A stretch of DNA of 64,000 nt from Halorubrum salsamenti (GCF_007671685.1 NZ_VCNL01000002.1:62001-126000); one strand, 5' to 3'; numbered from the stretch's first letter, positions 1 to 9,119 are shown. Made by a program: numbers and translations. Notes: a model not told the origin generated them from the letters alone.

Positions 1-289
1 CCCCGATGTTGAACAGTCCGGCGTACCCCCACTGGAGGTTCAGCGCGAGCGCGGCGAGCGCGTACACGAGCCCGAGGAACGTCAGCGTCCGCATCAGCCC
101 GACGACGCTGTTGAGCCCGTCGGTGAAGGTGAGCACGGTCGCGGCGAGGTACACGAGAAGCAGCGTCCCGAGTACGATCCCGAGGTCGCTCTGTCGGGCC
201 GCGTCGAGCAGGGCGGCCGTGGCGCTCTCCGGGGCCGAGTCCTCGGCCGGCGCGTCTCCGTCGCCCGACGGTGACGAAGCGTCGCTCAT
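1..289 (-). CDS. livM: Branched-chain amino acid ABC transporter permease, LivM type (N-terminal part only)
   Basis: Membrane permease of a Liv-type ABC importer; it would pair with LivH to form the pore for branched-chain amino acids or a related ligand. Only the first ~96 residues are in the window. An acidic N-tail of about 30 residues is followed by hydrophobic segments and ends in LNLQWGYAGLFNIG, the conserved LivM stretch. The ATG at 289-287 overlaps the stop of the upstream permease by 4 bp (ATGA), so the two are translationally coupled in the order livH-livM. The C-terminus and any ATPases lie beyond the left edge. Family assignment is firm; the substrate is not shown by sequence. Confidence 0.85.
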   Translation of the reverse strand, partial: MSDASSPSGDGDAPAEDSAPESATAALLDAARQSDLGIVLGTLLLVYLAATVLTFTDGLNSVVGLMRTLTFLGLVYALAALALNLQWGYAGLFNIG

Positions 290-1407
290 GCGGTCGAAAC
301 ACCTCCGAAGAGCCCCTCGGGACGCAACAGGAGCATGGTGATCATCACGGCGAAGGCGGCGGCCTCGTTGAAGTCGGAGGGGATCCAGATCGTCGACGTG
401 GTGAAGACGATCCCGATGACGAGCCCGCCGGCGATCGCCCCGTACACCGACCCGATCCCCCCGAGGATCACGGCGGCGAAGATCAGGAGGAGGAGCAGCC
501 AGCCGAAGTCGAACTGGATCGTCCCGCGGAGCAGGACGTAGAGGTACCCCGAGGCGCCCGCCAATCCCCCGCCGATGATCCACGTCGCGGTGACGACGCG
601 CTCGGCCGGGATTCCGGTGACCAACGCCAGATCCTTGTTGTCGGCCATCGCCCGCATCGCGGTGCCGAGCTTCGTGTGCTGGAGCATGAAGTGCATCGCG
701 AGCATCAGCCCGATCGCGGCGACAACGATGGACAGCTCGTGGGCGTTGACGGAGAGCCCGAGGGGGTCGAACGCCAGGTTCGAGGCCTCGACGCTCGCCG
801 TGACGCCGCGCCGGTCGGAGCCGTAGACGAACTGGATCACGTAGCGCACGATCAGCGCGGCGCCGATCGACGCGATGAGGATCGAGATGCCGTCGCGGTC
901 CCGCATCGGCTTGTAGAACGCGCGGTCGAGCGCCAGCGCGACGGCGGCGGTGATCGCGAACGCCGCGAGCAGCCCGACGAGTATCGCGACGGGCGTCGAG
1001 ATGATGTGCGCCCCGATATCGCCAGCAGTCGCGTCCCCGGCGTCCCGAACGCTCAGCAGTGCCCGGACCGGCACGTCGCCGAATCCGGCGATCAGGAACG
1101 CGACGCCCCAGCCGGTGAACGCCCCGGTGCTGAGCAGGTCGCCGTGCGAGAAGTTCGCGAACGAGAGGATGCTGTACGTCATCGAGAGGCCGATTCCGGC
1201 GAGCCCGATCACGAGCCCGATCACGACCCCGTTCCAGAGGTTCGAGCCGAGCCGATCGGCCGAGATCGCCCCGCCGATCGGGAGCAGCGAGAGCCCGGCG
1301 AGCTTCGCGGCGAGGTCGACGAGCAACAGGCCGCCGAGGAAAATAACGAGGAGAAGCCCCGGCCGGGCCCGAGCCGAGTCGACGATCGACGATTCAGTTG
1401 TACCCAT
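286..1407 (-). CDS. livH: Branched-chain amino acid ABC transporter permease, LivH type
   Basis: First permease of the Liv-type importer, 373 residues, with about eight to nine hydrophobic segments. The LivH hallmark FANFSHGD is at residues 83-90. A cytoplasmic loop near residues 255-270 (DNKDLALVTGIP) corresponds to the ATPase-coupling helix of this family. An extra extracytoplasmic loop near residues 115-135 is longer than in bacterial LivH. The stop overlaps the livM start by 4 bp. A TATA-like box lies about 40 nt upstream of the ATG and a palindrome lies just upstream of that, so this is probably the first gene of its operon within this window. The ligand is unknown; Liv permeases also carry amides or urea in some organisms. 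Confidence 0.9.
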   Translation of the reverse strand: MGTTESSIVDSARARPGLLLVIFLGGLLLVDLAAKLAGLSLLPIGGAISADRLGSNLWNGVVIGLVIGLAGIGLSMTYSILSFANFSHGDLLSTGAFTGWGVAFLIAGFGDVPVRALLSVRDAGDATAGDIGAHIISTPVAILVGLLAAFAITAAVALALDRAFYKPMRDRDGISILIASIGAALIVRYVIQFVYGSDRRGVTASVEASNLAFDPLGLSVNAHELSIVVAAIGLMLAMHFMLQHTKLGTAMRAMADNKDLALVTGIPAERVVTATWIIGGGLAGASGYLYVLLRGTIQFDFGWLLLLLIFAAVILGGIGSVYGAIAGGLVIGIVFTTSTIWIPSDFNEAAAFAVMITMLLLRPEGLFGGVSTA

Positions 1408-1445
1408 GTGTGCGTCTCACTGACGCAGGGTGAGTCGTGGAGAGG

Positions 1446-1506
1446 TAAATAACTCGCTGTTTCGACAAAAGTCGATACCTCAGAAGTGCCTGACAGCTGT
1501 CGAAAC
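1446..1506 (-). promoter_or_regulatory. Promoter and inverted repeats upstream of livH
   Basis: Reading on the minus strand, an A/T box at 1452-1446 (TTATTTA) sits about 40 nt before the livH ATG and fits an archaeal TATA element. Directly upstream is a perfect 5-bp-arm palindrome, TCGACAAAAGTCGA, at 1462-1475. A wider 9-bp inverted pair, GTTTCGACA at 1459-1467 and TGTCGAAAC at 1498-1506, encloses it. The position beside the TATA box suits a repressor or activator site. No regulator is identified. Confidence 0.4.
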
Positions 1507-1552
1507 GGGGGATTTTCCGATGCGCCTAACGGGGGAAGTATCCGATCCGCCT

Positions 1553-2491
1553 TCAGTCACCGCCCGCGGCCCGCGCGTGTCGCCGGGCGTCCTCGGGCGT
1601 GCGCCCCTCCCGGAGCAGCGCCTCGACGAACAGCTCGCCGGCCTTGTACGACGAGCGGACCATCGGTCCCGAGGCGCAGTAGAGGAAGTCGAACTCCGTC
1701 TCGGCGACCGCGCGCCACGTCTCGAAGGCGTCTGGATGGACGTACTCGAACACGTCGAGGTGCGAGCGCGAGGGCTGGAGGTACTGCCCGAACGTGACCA
1801 CGTCGACGCCCACCTCGCGGAGGTCGCCGAGTGTGCGGTACACCTCGTGGTCGTACTCGCCGACGCCGAGCATGAGGCTCGTCTTCGTGTGGATGTCCGA
1901 CTCTCGATCCACCCGATCGAGCACCGCGAGCGACTGCTCGTAGTCGGCCCGCCGGTCGCGGACCGGCCACTGGAGCCGCTCGACCGTCTCGACGTTGTGG
2001 GCGATCACGTCCGGTTCCGCGTCGACGATCCGGTCGATCGCCTCGGGGTCGCCCTGGAAGTCCGGGATCAGCGTCTCGACGAGGATCTCCGGGTCGCGCC
2101 GCTTGATCTCGCGGATCGTCTCGGCGAAGTGCGCGGAGCCGCCGTCCGCGAGGTCGTCGCGGTCGACCGACGTGAGCACGACGTAGTCGAGGCCGATCTC
2201 GGCGACCGCGTCCGCGACGTTCTCGGGTTCGTCCGGGTCGAGCGGCTCCATCCCGCCCGTCGCTACGTCACAGAAGTTACACCCGCGCGAGCAGCGGTCG
2301 CCCATGAGCATGAACGTCGCGGTGCCGGGACCGTCCCGACCGGACCAGCACTCGCCCATGTTGGGGCAGTTGGCCTCCTCACACACCGTGTGGAGATCGC
2401 GCTCGCGGAGGCGCTCTTTGATCTCCGTAAACCGGGAGCCGGACGGGGGACGAGACTTCAACCAGTCCGGCTTCCGACGGCCGCGTTGCAT
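1553..2491 (-). CDS. lipA: Lipoyl synthase
   Basis: Radical-SAM enzyme that inserts two sulfurs into protein-bound octanoyl chains to make lipoyl cofactor for 2-oxoacid dehydrogenases and the glycine cleavage system. All cluster ligands are visible. The auxiliary 4Fe-4S motif CX4CX5C is at C37, C42 and C48; the radical-SAM motif CX3CX2C is at C67, C71 and C74. GPMVRSSYKAGE near the C-terminus carries the conserved serine (RSSY) that ligates the auxiliary cluster. Length (312 aa) is normal. It is monocistronic here, in a divergent arrangement with the MATE gene. A lipoate ligase-like gene at 27872-28591 could supply the acylated substrate. Confidence 0.95.
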   Translation of the reverse strand: MQRGRRKPDWLKSRPPSGSRFTEIKERLRERDLHTVCEEANCPNMGECWSGRDGPGTATFMLMGDRCSRGCNFCDVATGGMEPLDPDEPENVADAVAEIGLDYVVLTSVDRDDLADGGSAHFAETIREIKRRDPEILVETLIPDFQGDPEAIDRIVDAEPDVIAHNVETVERLQWPVRDRRADYEQSLAVLDRVDRESDIHTKTSLMLGVGEYDHEVYRTLGDLREVGVDVVTFGQYLQPSRSHLDVFEYVHPDAFETWRAVAETEFDFLYCASGPMVRSSYKAGELFVEALLREGRTPEDARRHARAAGGD

Positions 2492-2553
2492 ACCGGAGCC
2501 ACGACGGCCGGGCGCAAAAACGTGAGGGTTCGGGTGACCGCCGACGCCGAGAG

Positions 2554-2588
2554 AGATATGATATCTAACATCAGTACCCTTTTATTAT
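2554..2588 (+). promoter_or_regulatory. MATE-gene promoter with adjacent 13-bp palindrome
   Basis: AGATATGATATCT at 2554-2566 is a perfect palindrome (6-bp arms around one base). It lies just upstream of a TATA-like TTTATTAT at 2581-2588, which is 25-32 nt before the ATG at 2613, so the transcript is probably nearly leaderless. The site lies between divergent lipA and the exporter gene and could be bound by an efflux regulator; that is inference from position. Confidence 0.4.
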
Positions 2589-2612
2589 CTACATCCGATA
2601 CGGAACTACCCG

Positions 2613-4079
2613 ATGTTCGACGTCGACCGCGAGGCGATCACCGACGGGCCGGTCGGGCGGGCGCTCCTGCTGCTTGCGGCCCCGCTCGTCGCGCAGAACC
2701 TCGTGTACGTCGCGAACGCCCTCGTCGACACGTTCTGGCTCGGTCGGGTGAGCGAGGACGCGGTCGCCGCGGTCGGGCTCAGCCTCCCGATCCAGTCGCT
2801 TCTCGGCGCGGCGGTGGTCGTCGCCGCGGTCGGGACGCAGATCCTCGTCGCGCAGCGCGCCGGCGGCGAGGACGACGCGGGCGCGCGTCGCGTCGCGGTC
2901 AACGGCGCGCTCGTCGCGCTCGCGCTCACCGGAGCGATCGCGATCCCCGTCGTCGCCTACTCCGAGGAGCTGGTGCGGTTCCTCGGCGCGGACCCGACGC
3001 TCGCCGGCACCACCGCGACGTACCTCGCGATCATCGTCACCGTCCTCCCGCTCGGCGCGGTCGGCGACACGGTGGAGAACTGCTTCACCGCCTACGGCGA
3101 CACGCGCGCCGTCCTGCACGTGAGCGTCGTCAGCGTCCTCGTCAACCTCGCCGCGGCGCCCGCGCTCATCTTCGGCGTCGGGCCGGTCCCGGCGCTCGGC
3201 GTCGCCGGCGCGGCCCTCGGCACCGTCCTCTCCGGCGTCGTCGGACTGGTCCACGTGCTCGCGTACGCGGCGGGGCTCGGGCGGGACACGTTCCGGCTCA
3301 CTCGCGACGCGCTCGCCGTCGATCTCTCGGTCGTGCGCGAAGTCGTAGCGGTCGGGGTCCCGCTCGGCGGCCAGCGCGGGGCGAGCGAGCTGGTCCGCGT
3401 GCTCGTCGTGAGCCTCGTGGCGATCGCCGGTGGCGCGGCCGGCGTCGCGGCGTACACGGTCGGCGCGCGCGTCTCCACGCTCGCTATCGTCCCCGCGCTC
3501 GGGATGCAGCAGGCGGCCCAGTCGATGATCGGTCAGAACCTCGGTGCGAACGCCCCGAGACGCGCCCGACGGACGACGGTGGTCGGCACCAAACTGGTCG
3601 TCGCGGCGTTCCTCGCTCTCGGCGCCGTCCAGTTCCTGTTCGCCGGGGCGATCACCGACCTCCTCGCGCCCGATCTCACGGCGGTCGGCCGGTCGCTATC
3701 GGTGTTGTACTTGCGGATTCTGGCGGTCACCTACTGGGCGCTCGGCGGGACGTACACCCTGCTCGCCGGCTTCAACGGCACCTCGCGCACCCGGACCTCG
3801 TTCGTTGCGGACCTGATCAAGTACTGGGTGATCCGGTTCCCGATCGCCGTCGCCGCGGTGCCCGCGACCGCGACGTTCGGCGCGTTCGGCGTCGCCGTCG
3901 CCCCCGGTCTCGGCTTGGGGGTCGAGGCCGTCTTCTGGGCGGTCGCCGCCTCGAACGCCGCCGGCTTCCTCGGACTGGGTGCGTACTTCGCGTACACCGC
4001 CCGACGAGGGATGTTCGCGAACGCCGCGGAGCGCGCGAGCGGCGACACCGACGGAAACGCGGACCCGGCGGACGACTGA
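2613..4079 (+). CDS. MATE family multidrug/toxic compound exporter
   Basis: Cation-coupled exporter of the DinF/NorM superfamily, 488 residues, with about twelve membrane segments arranged as two pseudo-repeats. Typical MATE sequences are seen: an N-terminal LAAPLVAQNLVYVANALVDTFWLG, a second-half GMQQAAQSMIGQNLGAN near residue 300, and a helix-rich C-terminus ending in a short acidic tail. The start is chosen because the TATA box lies ~28 nt upstream. The exported compound cannot be read from sequence. The gene is followed convergently by the isochorismatase-like gene. Confidence 0.9.
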   Translation: MFDVDREAITDGPVGRALLLLAAPLVAQNLVYVANALVDTFWLGRVSEDAVAAVGLSLPIQSLLGAAVVVAAVGTQILVAQRAGGEDDAGARRVAVNGALVALALTGAIAIPVVAYSEELVRFLGADPTLAGTTATYLAIIVTVLPLGAVGDTVENCFTAYGDTRAVLHVSVVSVLVNLAAAPALIFGVGPVPALGVAGAALGTVLSGVVGLVHVLAYAAGLGRDTFRLTRDALAVDLSVVREVVAVGVPLGGQRGASELVRVLVVSLVAIAGGAAGVAAYTVGARVSTLAIVPALGMQQAAQSMIGQNLGANAPRRARRTTVVGTKLVVAAFLALGAVQFLFAGAITDLLAPDLTAVGRSLSVLYLRILAVTYWALGGTYTLLAGFNGTSRTRTSFVADLIKYWVIRFPIAVAAVPATATFGAFGVAVAPGLGLGVEAVFWAVAASNAAGFLGLGAYFAYTARRGMFANAAERASGDTDGNADPADD

Positions 4080-4120
4080 GGAGAACCCCTGAACCGACCG
4101 ATCCGGGCCGCCACCGACGC

Positions 4121-4708
4121 CTAACGCAGATCGCCGCTCCCGACGACGGTCGCGAACTCGCCGTCGAGGTGCGCGAGGGCGACGCGGTGGGAGGTCTCCG
4201 GGTCGATCCGGTCGCCGTCGTGAGTCGTTCGGGCGTGGGTCGCGGTGGCGTCGGCGACGACCGAGACCTCGTACCCTCGGTTCTCGGCCATCCGGACCGT
4301 CGTCGAGACGCAGTGATCGGTGGTGAGCCCGCAGACGACGAGCGACTCGTGGCCCGCCTCGCGGAGCCACTCGTCGAGCCCGGAGTCGAGGAGGGCGCCG
4401 TTGACCGACTTCTCGAAGGTGGGCTCGCCTTCCCCCGGAGCCGTCTCCGGCTTCCACGCGAATCCCGGCGCGTCGGGGCGCAGCGGGGAGTCGGGCTCGG
4501 TCGAGGCGTGTCGCACGTGCGCGACCGGGCGGCCGGCCTCGCGCCACCGCGCCAGCAGCGCGGCCGCGACCGACTCCGCGTCGGGGTTGTTGCGCTCGCC
4601 CCATCCCGGCTCGTCGAACCCGGTCTGGAAGTCGATCAGGAGGAGGACGGCGTCGTCGCGGAGCGCGGGGGCGGCGTCCGCGGCCGCCGACCGCGACGAG
4701 TCAGTCAT
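4121..4708 (-). CDS. Isochorismatase/nicotinamidase-family cysteine hydrolase
   Basis: A 195-residue alpha/beta hydrolase of the isochorismatase-like superfamily. The catalytic triad is visible: D26 in [10 protein letters not shown]100 in FEKSVNGAL and the nucleophile C133 in [11 protein letters not shown]. Members hydrolyse amides such as nicotinamide, N-carbamoylsarcosine or ureido compounds, and the exact substrate cannot be decided. The start codon overlaps the 3' end of the upstream YqcI/YcgG-family gene by 8 bp, so the two are probably co-transcribed. The N-terminal ~18 residues are a variable Asp/Ala-rich extension. Confidence 0.85.
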   Translation of the reverse strand: MTDSSRSAAADAAPALRDDAVLLLIDFQTGFDEPGWGERNNPDAESVAAALLARWREAGRPVAHVRHASTEPDSPLRPDAPGFAWKPETAPGEGEPTFEKSVNGALLDSGLDEWLREAGHESLVVCGLTTDHCVSTTVRMAENRGYEVSVVADATATHARTTHDGDRIDPETSHRVALAHLDGEFATVVGSGDLR

Positions 4709-5570
4709 CGCCGAGCCCCGCGGTCACGGTCCCGTCGTCGCCGGGCGCGGGCGACTCGGCGAGCCGGCGCCACGCCCCCGGTTCCAGCAGCGCCTCGGGC
4801 GCCTTCGGGTGGTCGCGGGTCGGGTGCAGGGGACAGGAGTCCGGGCTCGCGTCGTCGTCCTCGCGGAACAGGTACTGTTTCCACTCGCGGTCGTCCTCGA
4901 CGCCCCAGTCTCCCAGATCGGCGTGGGGGCAGACCCCGTCGTACTCGTCCATGCGCCCGCGGATCGTCTCGCGGGCGCGCTCGCCCGCCTCCGTGTCGGC
5001 GGTGAGCCCGTCGAAGACGGTCCGCGGCTGGAAGGTGATCTCGAGCCCCACCGGCGAGTACCGGCTCTTGCGCTCGTCGTAGAACGGGGCACGAGAGGTC
5101 GGGAACAGCGCCTCGCCGCCGAAGCAGAACTCGAACCGGGGCGTGTCCGGGTCGGTCGGGATGTCGTCCGGCCACGGCTCGGGGTCGTGGACGTGGAGGA
5201 ACTCGAGGACGTGCCAGAGCCGCTCGTGGTAGTGCGCCTCGCCCCGGTCGCCGTCGGGCGGCCGGAAGAACACCGCGAGCGGGGCGCGGTCGGCGTGCTC
5301 CTCGTACGTGTCGAGGTACTCCGAGAGGGCGTCGCGGAGTCGGAGCAGGGCCGCGGGGTCGGTGGTCGACTCGCAGGCGGCGTACAGCAGGTCGCCCTCG
5401 CGCTCGACCTCGATACCGAAGTAGCAGGGGAACGGGGAGCCGTCGCGCTCGCCGAGCATCGACTCGCGGAAGGTCCGGTAGTGCTCCCGAAGCCAACCGG
5501 GCGCGTCGTCGAGCCGATCGTGGAGCGTCTCCTGGTCCAGCAGCACGCCCTCGGTTCCGGGCTCGTTCAT
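4701..5570 (-). CDS. YqcI/YcgG family protein
   Basis: A 289-residue soluble acidic protein. [22 protein letters not shown] near the N-terminus, the paired Trp/His region [56 protein letters not shown] and a C-terminal PLHP segment match my recollection of the YqcI/YcgG family, whose biochemical role is not established. The open frame runs further upstream, but the ATG at 5570 is chosen because translation beyond it is serine/arginine-rich shadow sequence running into the divergent DUF655 gene. It overlaps the downstream hydrolase by 8 bp. Confidence 0.75.
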   Translation of the reverse strand: MNEPGTEGVLLDQETLHDRLDDAPGWLREHYRTFRESMLGERDGSPFPCYFGIEVEREGDLLYAACESTTDPAALLRLRDALSEYLDTYEEHADRAPLAVFFRPPDGDRGEAHYHERLWHVLEFLHVHDPEPWPDDIPTDPDTPRFEFCFGGEALFPTSRAPFYDERKSRYSPVGLEITFQPRTVFDGLTADTEAGERARETIRGRMDEYDGVCPHADLGDWGVEDDREWKQYLFREDDDASPDSCPLHPTRDHPKAPEALLEPGAWRRLAESPAPGDDGTVTAGLGDD

Positions 5571-5685
5571 ACCGTTGCTGGGGAACAGACGGTCTTTTGG
5601 CTTTCGCCGGTCGTCACCGATCGGATCCGTCGCCGTCCCCCCGTGCGCCAGCGGTTTTTTCACCGCGCGGAACGCTAAAACACGT

Positions 5686-6264
5686 ATGAGCGATCCCGAA
5701 GCCGACGCCTCCGACGCGGTCGATGGCCCCATGGTCGTCCTGTTGGACGTGATGCCCAACGGGCGGCCGGACGACGACCGCCCGCAGTACCGGAAGTCGC
5801 CGGTCGCGTACGGGCTCGGCACGGACGCGTTCCGGCTGTACGAGCTCACGCTCGACGAGGAGACGGACGTCGCCGTGAGCGACCGGATCGCGCTCGACGG
5901 TCCCGCAGTCGGTCGGTACCACGAGGTGTCGTTCGACGACCTCACCCGGAACGCGGCCGCCGAGATCGAGTACGCGGTCGAGGACATCGTCGAGAGCGAC
6001 GAGGAGCGGTTCGTCGACTTCTACAACGAGGCCGGGCCGATCACCCTGCGGCTCCACCAGCTCAACCTCCTGCCCGGGATCGGCAAGCAGCTCCGGAACA
6101 AGCTGCTCGACGAGCGGAAGCGCGTCCCCTTCGAGAGCTTCGAGGAGGTCTCGGAGCGCGTCGGCGGGCTCCACCGCCCGAAGGAGGTGATCGTCGAGCG
6201 GATCGTGGAGGAGATCCGCGAGGAGGACCTCAAGTACCGACGGTTCGTCGGGTACGAGGAGTGA
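5686..6264 (+). CDS. DUF655 family protein (putative RNA/DNA-binding, HhH-like)
   Basis: A 192-residue archaeal conserved protein. The N-terminal half has an OB-like MVVLLDVMPNGR...YGLGTDAFRLYEL region. The C-terminal half, LNLLPGIGKQLRNKLLDERKR, reads as a helix-hairpin-helix nucleic-acid-binding motif. DUF655 genes usually stand with rpl21e, rpoF, ksgA and hemK2 in archaea. Here ksgA follows after 75 bp, which supports a role in ribosome biogenesis or translation, although rpl21e and rpoF are not next to it in this window. The function is unproven. Confidence 0.9.
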   Translation: MSDPEADASDAVDGPMVVLLDVMPNGRPDDDRPQYRKSPVAYGLGTDAFRLYELTLDEETDVAVSDRIALDGPAVGRYHEVSFDDLTRNAAAEIEYAVEDIVESDEERFVDFYNEAGPITLRLHQLNLLPGIGKQLRNKLLDERKRVPFESFEEVSERVGGLHRPKEVIVERIVEEIREEDLKYRRFVGYEE

Positions 6265-6339
6265 GGCGCCGCCGACGCCGGTCCGGAGGGCGACGCCCCG
6301 AAACGGGACTTTTACCCGGAACGGCGGAGTAACGCGGCC

Positions 6340-7257
6340 ATGACCGATTCATCGACGGGCGCTGGCGCGGCGTACGGGGACCGCGACCCCGACGCGCTCG
6401 CCCGGCGGGCCGGGGAGCGCGCGAACCCCGACCGCGACCAGCACTTCCTCGTCGACGACCGCGTTCTCGATCGGATTCCCGCGTACCTCCCCGACGACGC
6501 CGACGCGAGCCGCCTCTTGGAGATCGGCGGGGGCGCGGGCGCGCTCACCGACCGGCTGCTGGCGGTGGCCGCAACGGGCTCGACCGCCGACCCCGACGCC
6601 GGACCCGCGCCCGGCCGCCTCTCCGTGATCGAGCGCGACGGGACCTTCGCCGACTTCCTCCGCGAGGAGTTCGCGACCGCGATCGACGACGGCCTCCTCG
6701 ACGTGGTCGAGGGCGACGCGCTCGACGTCGACCTCCCTTCGTTCACCGCCTGCGTCGCCAACCTCCCGTACGGCGTCTCCTCGGAGATCGCCTTCCGCCT
6801 GCTCCCCGAAGGGAAACCGCTCGTGTTGATGTTCCAGGCCGAGTTCGCCGACCGCATGGTGGCGTCGGCCGGCGAGTCCGAGTACGGCCGGCTCTCGGTG
6901 TCCGCCCAGCACTACGCCGCCGTCGAGATCGTCGAGCGCGTTCCGAAGGAGGCGTTCGACCCGCAGCCCGCCGTCGAGAGCGCCGTCGTCCGGTGTACGC
7001 CCCGAGATCCGGAGTACGAGGTGGGAGACGAGGCGTTCTTCCTCCGGTTCGTGAAGGCGCTGTTCACCCAGCGGCGCAAGACGGTCCGGAACGCGATTCG
7101 GAACACCGGTCACATCTCCGGGTTAGACGAGCCGGAGGCGGTCGTCGACGCCGCCGACGAGGAGCTCCTCCGCCGCCGCCCGGGAGATCTGGATCCGGCG
7201 GCGTTCGCCGCGCTGGCCGAGCTGGCGCGCGAACACGGCTCGCCGACGGAGGTCTGA
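6340..7257 (+). CDS. ksgA: 16S rRNA dimethyladenosine transferase (KsgA/RsmA/Dim1)
   Basis: SAM-dependent methyltransferase that dimethylates two adjacent adenosines in the 3' terminal hairpin of 16S rRNA during small-subunit maturation. Signs of the family: DQHFLVDDRVLDRI at the N-terminus, the SAM-binding LEIGGGAGALTDRL, and the catalytic NLPYGVSSEI (NLPY). The C-terminal lid has FLRFVKALFTQRRKTVRNAI, the typical substrate-binding segment. A ~20-residue Ala/Pro-rich insertion follows motif I, as is common in halophilic versions. The gene is clustered with DUF655 upstream and mscS-hemK2 downstream (9-bp gap). Confidence 0.95.
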   Translation: MTDSSTGAGAAYGDRDPDALARRAGERANPDRDQHFLVDDRVLDRIPAYLPDDADASRLLEIGGGAGALTDRLLAVAATGSTADPDAGPAPGRLSVIERDGTFADFLREEFATAIDDGLLDVVEGDALDVDLPSFTACVANLPYGVSSEIAFRLLPEGKPLVLMFQAEFADRMVASAGESEYGRLSVSAQHYAAVEIVERVPKEAFDPQPAVESAVVRCTPRDPEYEVGDEAFFLRFVKALFTQRRKTVRNAIRNTGHISGLDEPEAVVDAADEELLRRRPGDLDPAAFAALAELAREHGSPTEV

Positions 7258-7266
7258 GCCGATGAC

Positions 7267-8529
7267 GTGGTCGATGGGTCCGGTCGCCGACGGAGCGGAA
7301 TCGTGATCGCGCCCGTCCTCGCGCAGATCGCGACAGCCCTCCTCGGCCTCCTCGGCGATCTCTACGGTGCGCTGACGGGGAACGGTCAGCGCGTCGCGGT
7401 CTCCGCGTTGATCGTCGCCAGTGTGCTCGGCGTCCGGTTGCTCACCGGGTGGCTGAAGCGGCGGAACGGAGAGCTCTCCTCGACGCGCCGGCTTCTGCTG
7501 TCGGTAGCGGTCGCCGGGGCCACCGCGGTCGGCGCGCTCTCCCTGATCGCGGTGTGGGACCGCAGCGGGGCGCTCCTCGACGCGTACGAGTCGGCAGCGA
7601 TCGCGGACCAGCTGTCGAACGTCGTCCTCGCGGTGGTGCTTTTGGCGAGCGCCTACGCGGTCACGGACTTCCTCGGCGGCGTCATCCGCGAGATCTCCGC
7701 CGAGAGCACGATGCTCACAGACCACCAGGAGGAGGTGATCCGGCGGCTCACCCAGATCTCGGTGTACACCTTCGCGCTGTTGGTCGTCGTCGGGCTGTTC
7801 ACCGACAACGTCGGCGGGCTCCTCGTCGGGGCCGGGTTCCTCGGGATCGTGGTCGGTATGGCGGCCCGCCAGACGCTCGGGGCGATCCTCGCCGGCTTCG
7901 TGCTGATGTTCTCCCGTCCGTTCGAGGTGGGCGACTGGGTGGAGGTCGGCGACCACGAGGGGACGGTCACGGAGATATCGATCATGAGCACCCGCCTCCG
8001 GTCGTTCGACGGCGAGGTGATCACGCTCCCGAACGACGACGTGCGCTCGGGATCGATCGTCGACCGGTCCCGGCGGAACCGCTATCGGATCGAGATCGAG
8101 GTCGGCGTCGACTACGACACCGACGTCGAGCGCGCGGCGGCGGTGATCGAGGAGACCGTCGCCGAGGTCGAGGACGTGGCGGCGATGCCCGAGCCGAACG
8201 CCGTGACGAAGCGGTTCGGCGACTCGGCGGTCGTGCTCGGGCTCCGCTACTGGATCCGGAACCCGAGCATGCGCAAGCGCTGGCGCACGCAGACCGCCGC
8301 GATGAACGCGATCAAGACGGCGCTCGAAGACGAGGGGATCGTGATCCCCTTCCCCCAGCAGACGCTCTCCGCGCGGGATGCGGACGTGTCCGGCCCGCAG
8401 TTGGACGCGTCGGTCGAGGAGCGCGCGGCGACGCGCAGCGGGTCGCGATCCGACGCCGGGAGCGGCGAGGCGTCCGAGAGCGAGGGCGACGACGGCGACA
8501 CCGACGGCTCGGAGGGGTCGGACCGATGA
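7267..8529 (+). CDS. Small-conductance mechanosensitive channel (MscS family)
   Basis: A 420-residue channel that would release solutes on hypo-osmotic shock, a pressing need for halophiles. About five hydrophobic segments are followed by the pore-lining and beta-domain region: GAGFLGIVVGMAARQTLGAILAGFVLMFSRPFEVGDWVEVG, the diagnostic MscS sequence. The C-terminal ~60 residues are a disordered Asp/Ser/Glu tail. The start is a GTG at 7267; another in-frame GTG at 7303 is possible. The stop overlaps hemK2 by 4 bp. It is an insertion into the usual ksgA-hemK2 gene pair. Confidence 0.9.
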   Translation: MVDGSGRRRSGIVIAPVLAQIATALLGLLGDLYGALTGNGQRVAVSALIVASVLGVRLLTGWLKRRNGELSSTRRLLLSVAVAGATAVGALSLIAVWDRSGALLDAYESAAIADQLSNVVLAVVLLASAYAVTDFLGGVIREISAESTMLTDHQEEVIRRLTQISVYTFALLVVVGLFTDNVGGLLVGAGFLGIVVGMAARQTLGAILAGFVLMFSRPFEVGDWVEVGDHEGTVTEISIMSTRLRSFDGEVITLPNDDVRSGSIVDRSRRNRYRIEIEVGVDYDTDVERAAAVIEETVAEVEDVAAMPEPNAVTKRFGDSAVVLGLRYWIRNPSMRKRWRTQTAAMNAIKTALEDEGIVIPFPQQTLSARDADVSGPQLDASVEERAATRSGSRSDAGSGEASESEGDDGDTDGSEGSDR

Positions 8530-9119
8530 CCGGTGACGACCCCGACGCCGGTCTCGCGGAGCGGCGCGGGCTCGACGAGGCCGTCGTGTACCAGCCGGCC
8601 GAGGACTCCGGGCTCCTCGCGGAGGCGGCCGTCTCGGAGGCGCACGGGCGGGTGCTGGAGGTCGGCACGGGCTCGGGATGGGTCGCCCAGCAGATCGCCG
8701 AGGAGCGCGGGCTCGACGTGGTCGGCAGCGACCTCAACCCGCACGCGGCGCGGCAGGCCCGCGATCGCGGCGTCGAGGGGGTCGTCGCCGACCTCCTCAC
8801 GCCGTTCCGGGCGGACGCGTTCGACACGGTGTGTTTCAACCCGCCGTACCTCCCGACCGACCCGGACAACGAGTGGGACGACTGGATGGAACACGCCCTC
8901 TCCGGCGGCGAGTCGGGCCGCGAGCTCATCGAGCCGTTCCTCGACGACGCGGGGCGCGTCCTCGCGCCCGGCGGCGTGGTCCTGCTTCTGGTCTCGTCGC
9001 TGACGGGGTACGACGAGGTGCTCGCCCTCGCCGAGGATGCCGGGTTCGCGGCCGATCCGGTCGTCGAGGAGTCGTTCCCGTTCGAGACACTCACGGTGTT
9101 GGCGCTGCGGCGGGAGTGA
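8526..9119 (+). CDS. HemK2/Mtq2-type protein-glutamine N5-methyltransferase
   Basis: A 197-residue class I SAM methyltransferase. Motif I is LEVGTGSGWVAQQIA (residues 44-58) and the catalytic NPPY is at residues 105-108, followed by LP as in HemK2/Mtq2 proteins. Members methylate the glutamine of the GGQ motif in class 1 release factors (aRF1 in archaea). There is no N-terminal PrmC domain, which favours HemK2 over bacterial PrmC. The ATG overlaps the channel gene's stop by 4 bp, so it belongs to the ksgA-led transcript. Confidence 0.85.
   Translation: MTGDDPDAGLAERRGLDEAVVYQPAEDSGLLAEAAVSEAHGRVLEVGTGSGWVAQQIAEERGLDVVGSDLNPHAARQARDRGVEGVVADLLTPFRADAFDTVCFNPPYLPTDPDNEWDDWMEHALSGGESGRELIEPFLDDAGRVLAPGGVVLLLVSSLTGYDEVLALAEDAGFAADPVVEESFPFETLTVLALRRE

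Noticed and set aside
1430-5005. Very long plus-strand open frame
   Set aside because: It runs antisense to lipA and out of frame with the MATE gene; the product is Arg/Pro/Gly-rich, typical of shadow frames in GC-rich DNA.
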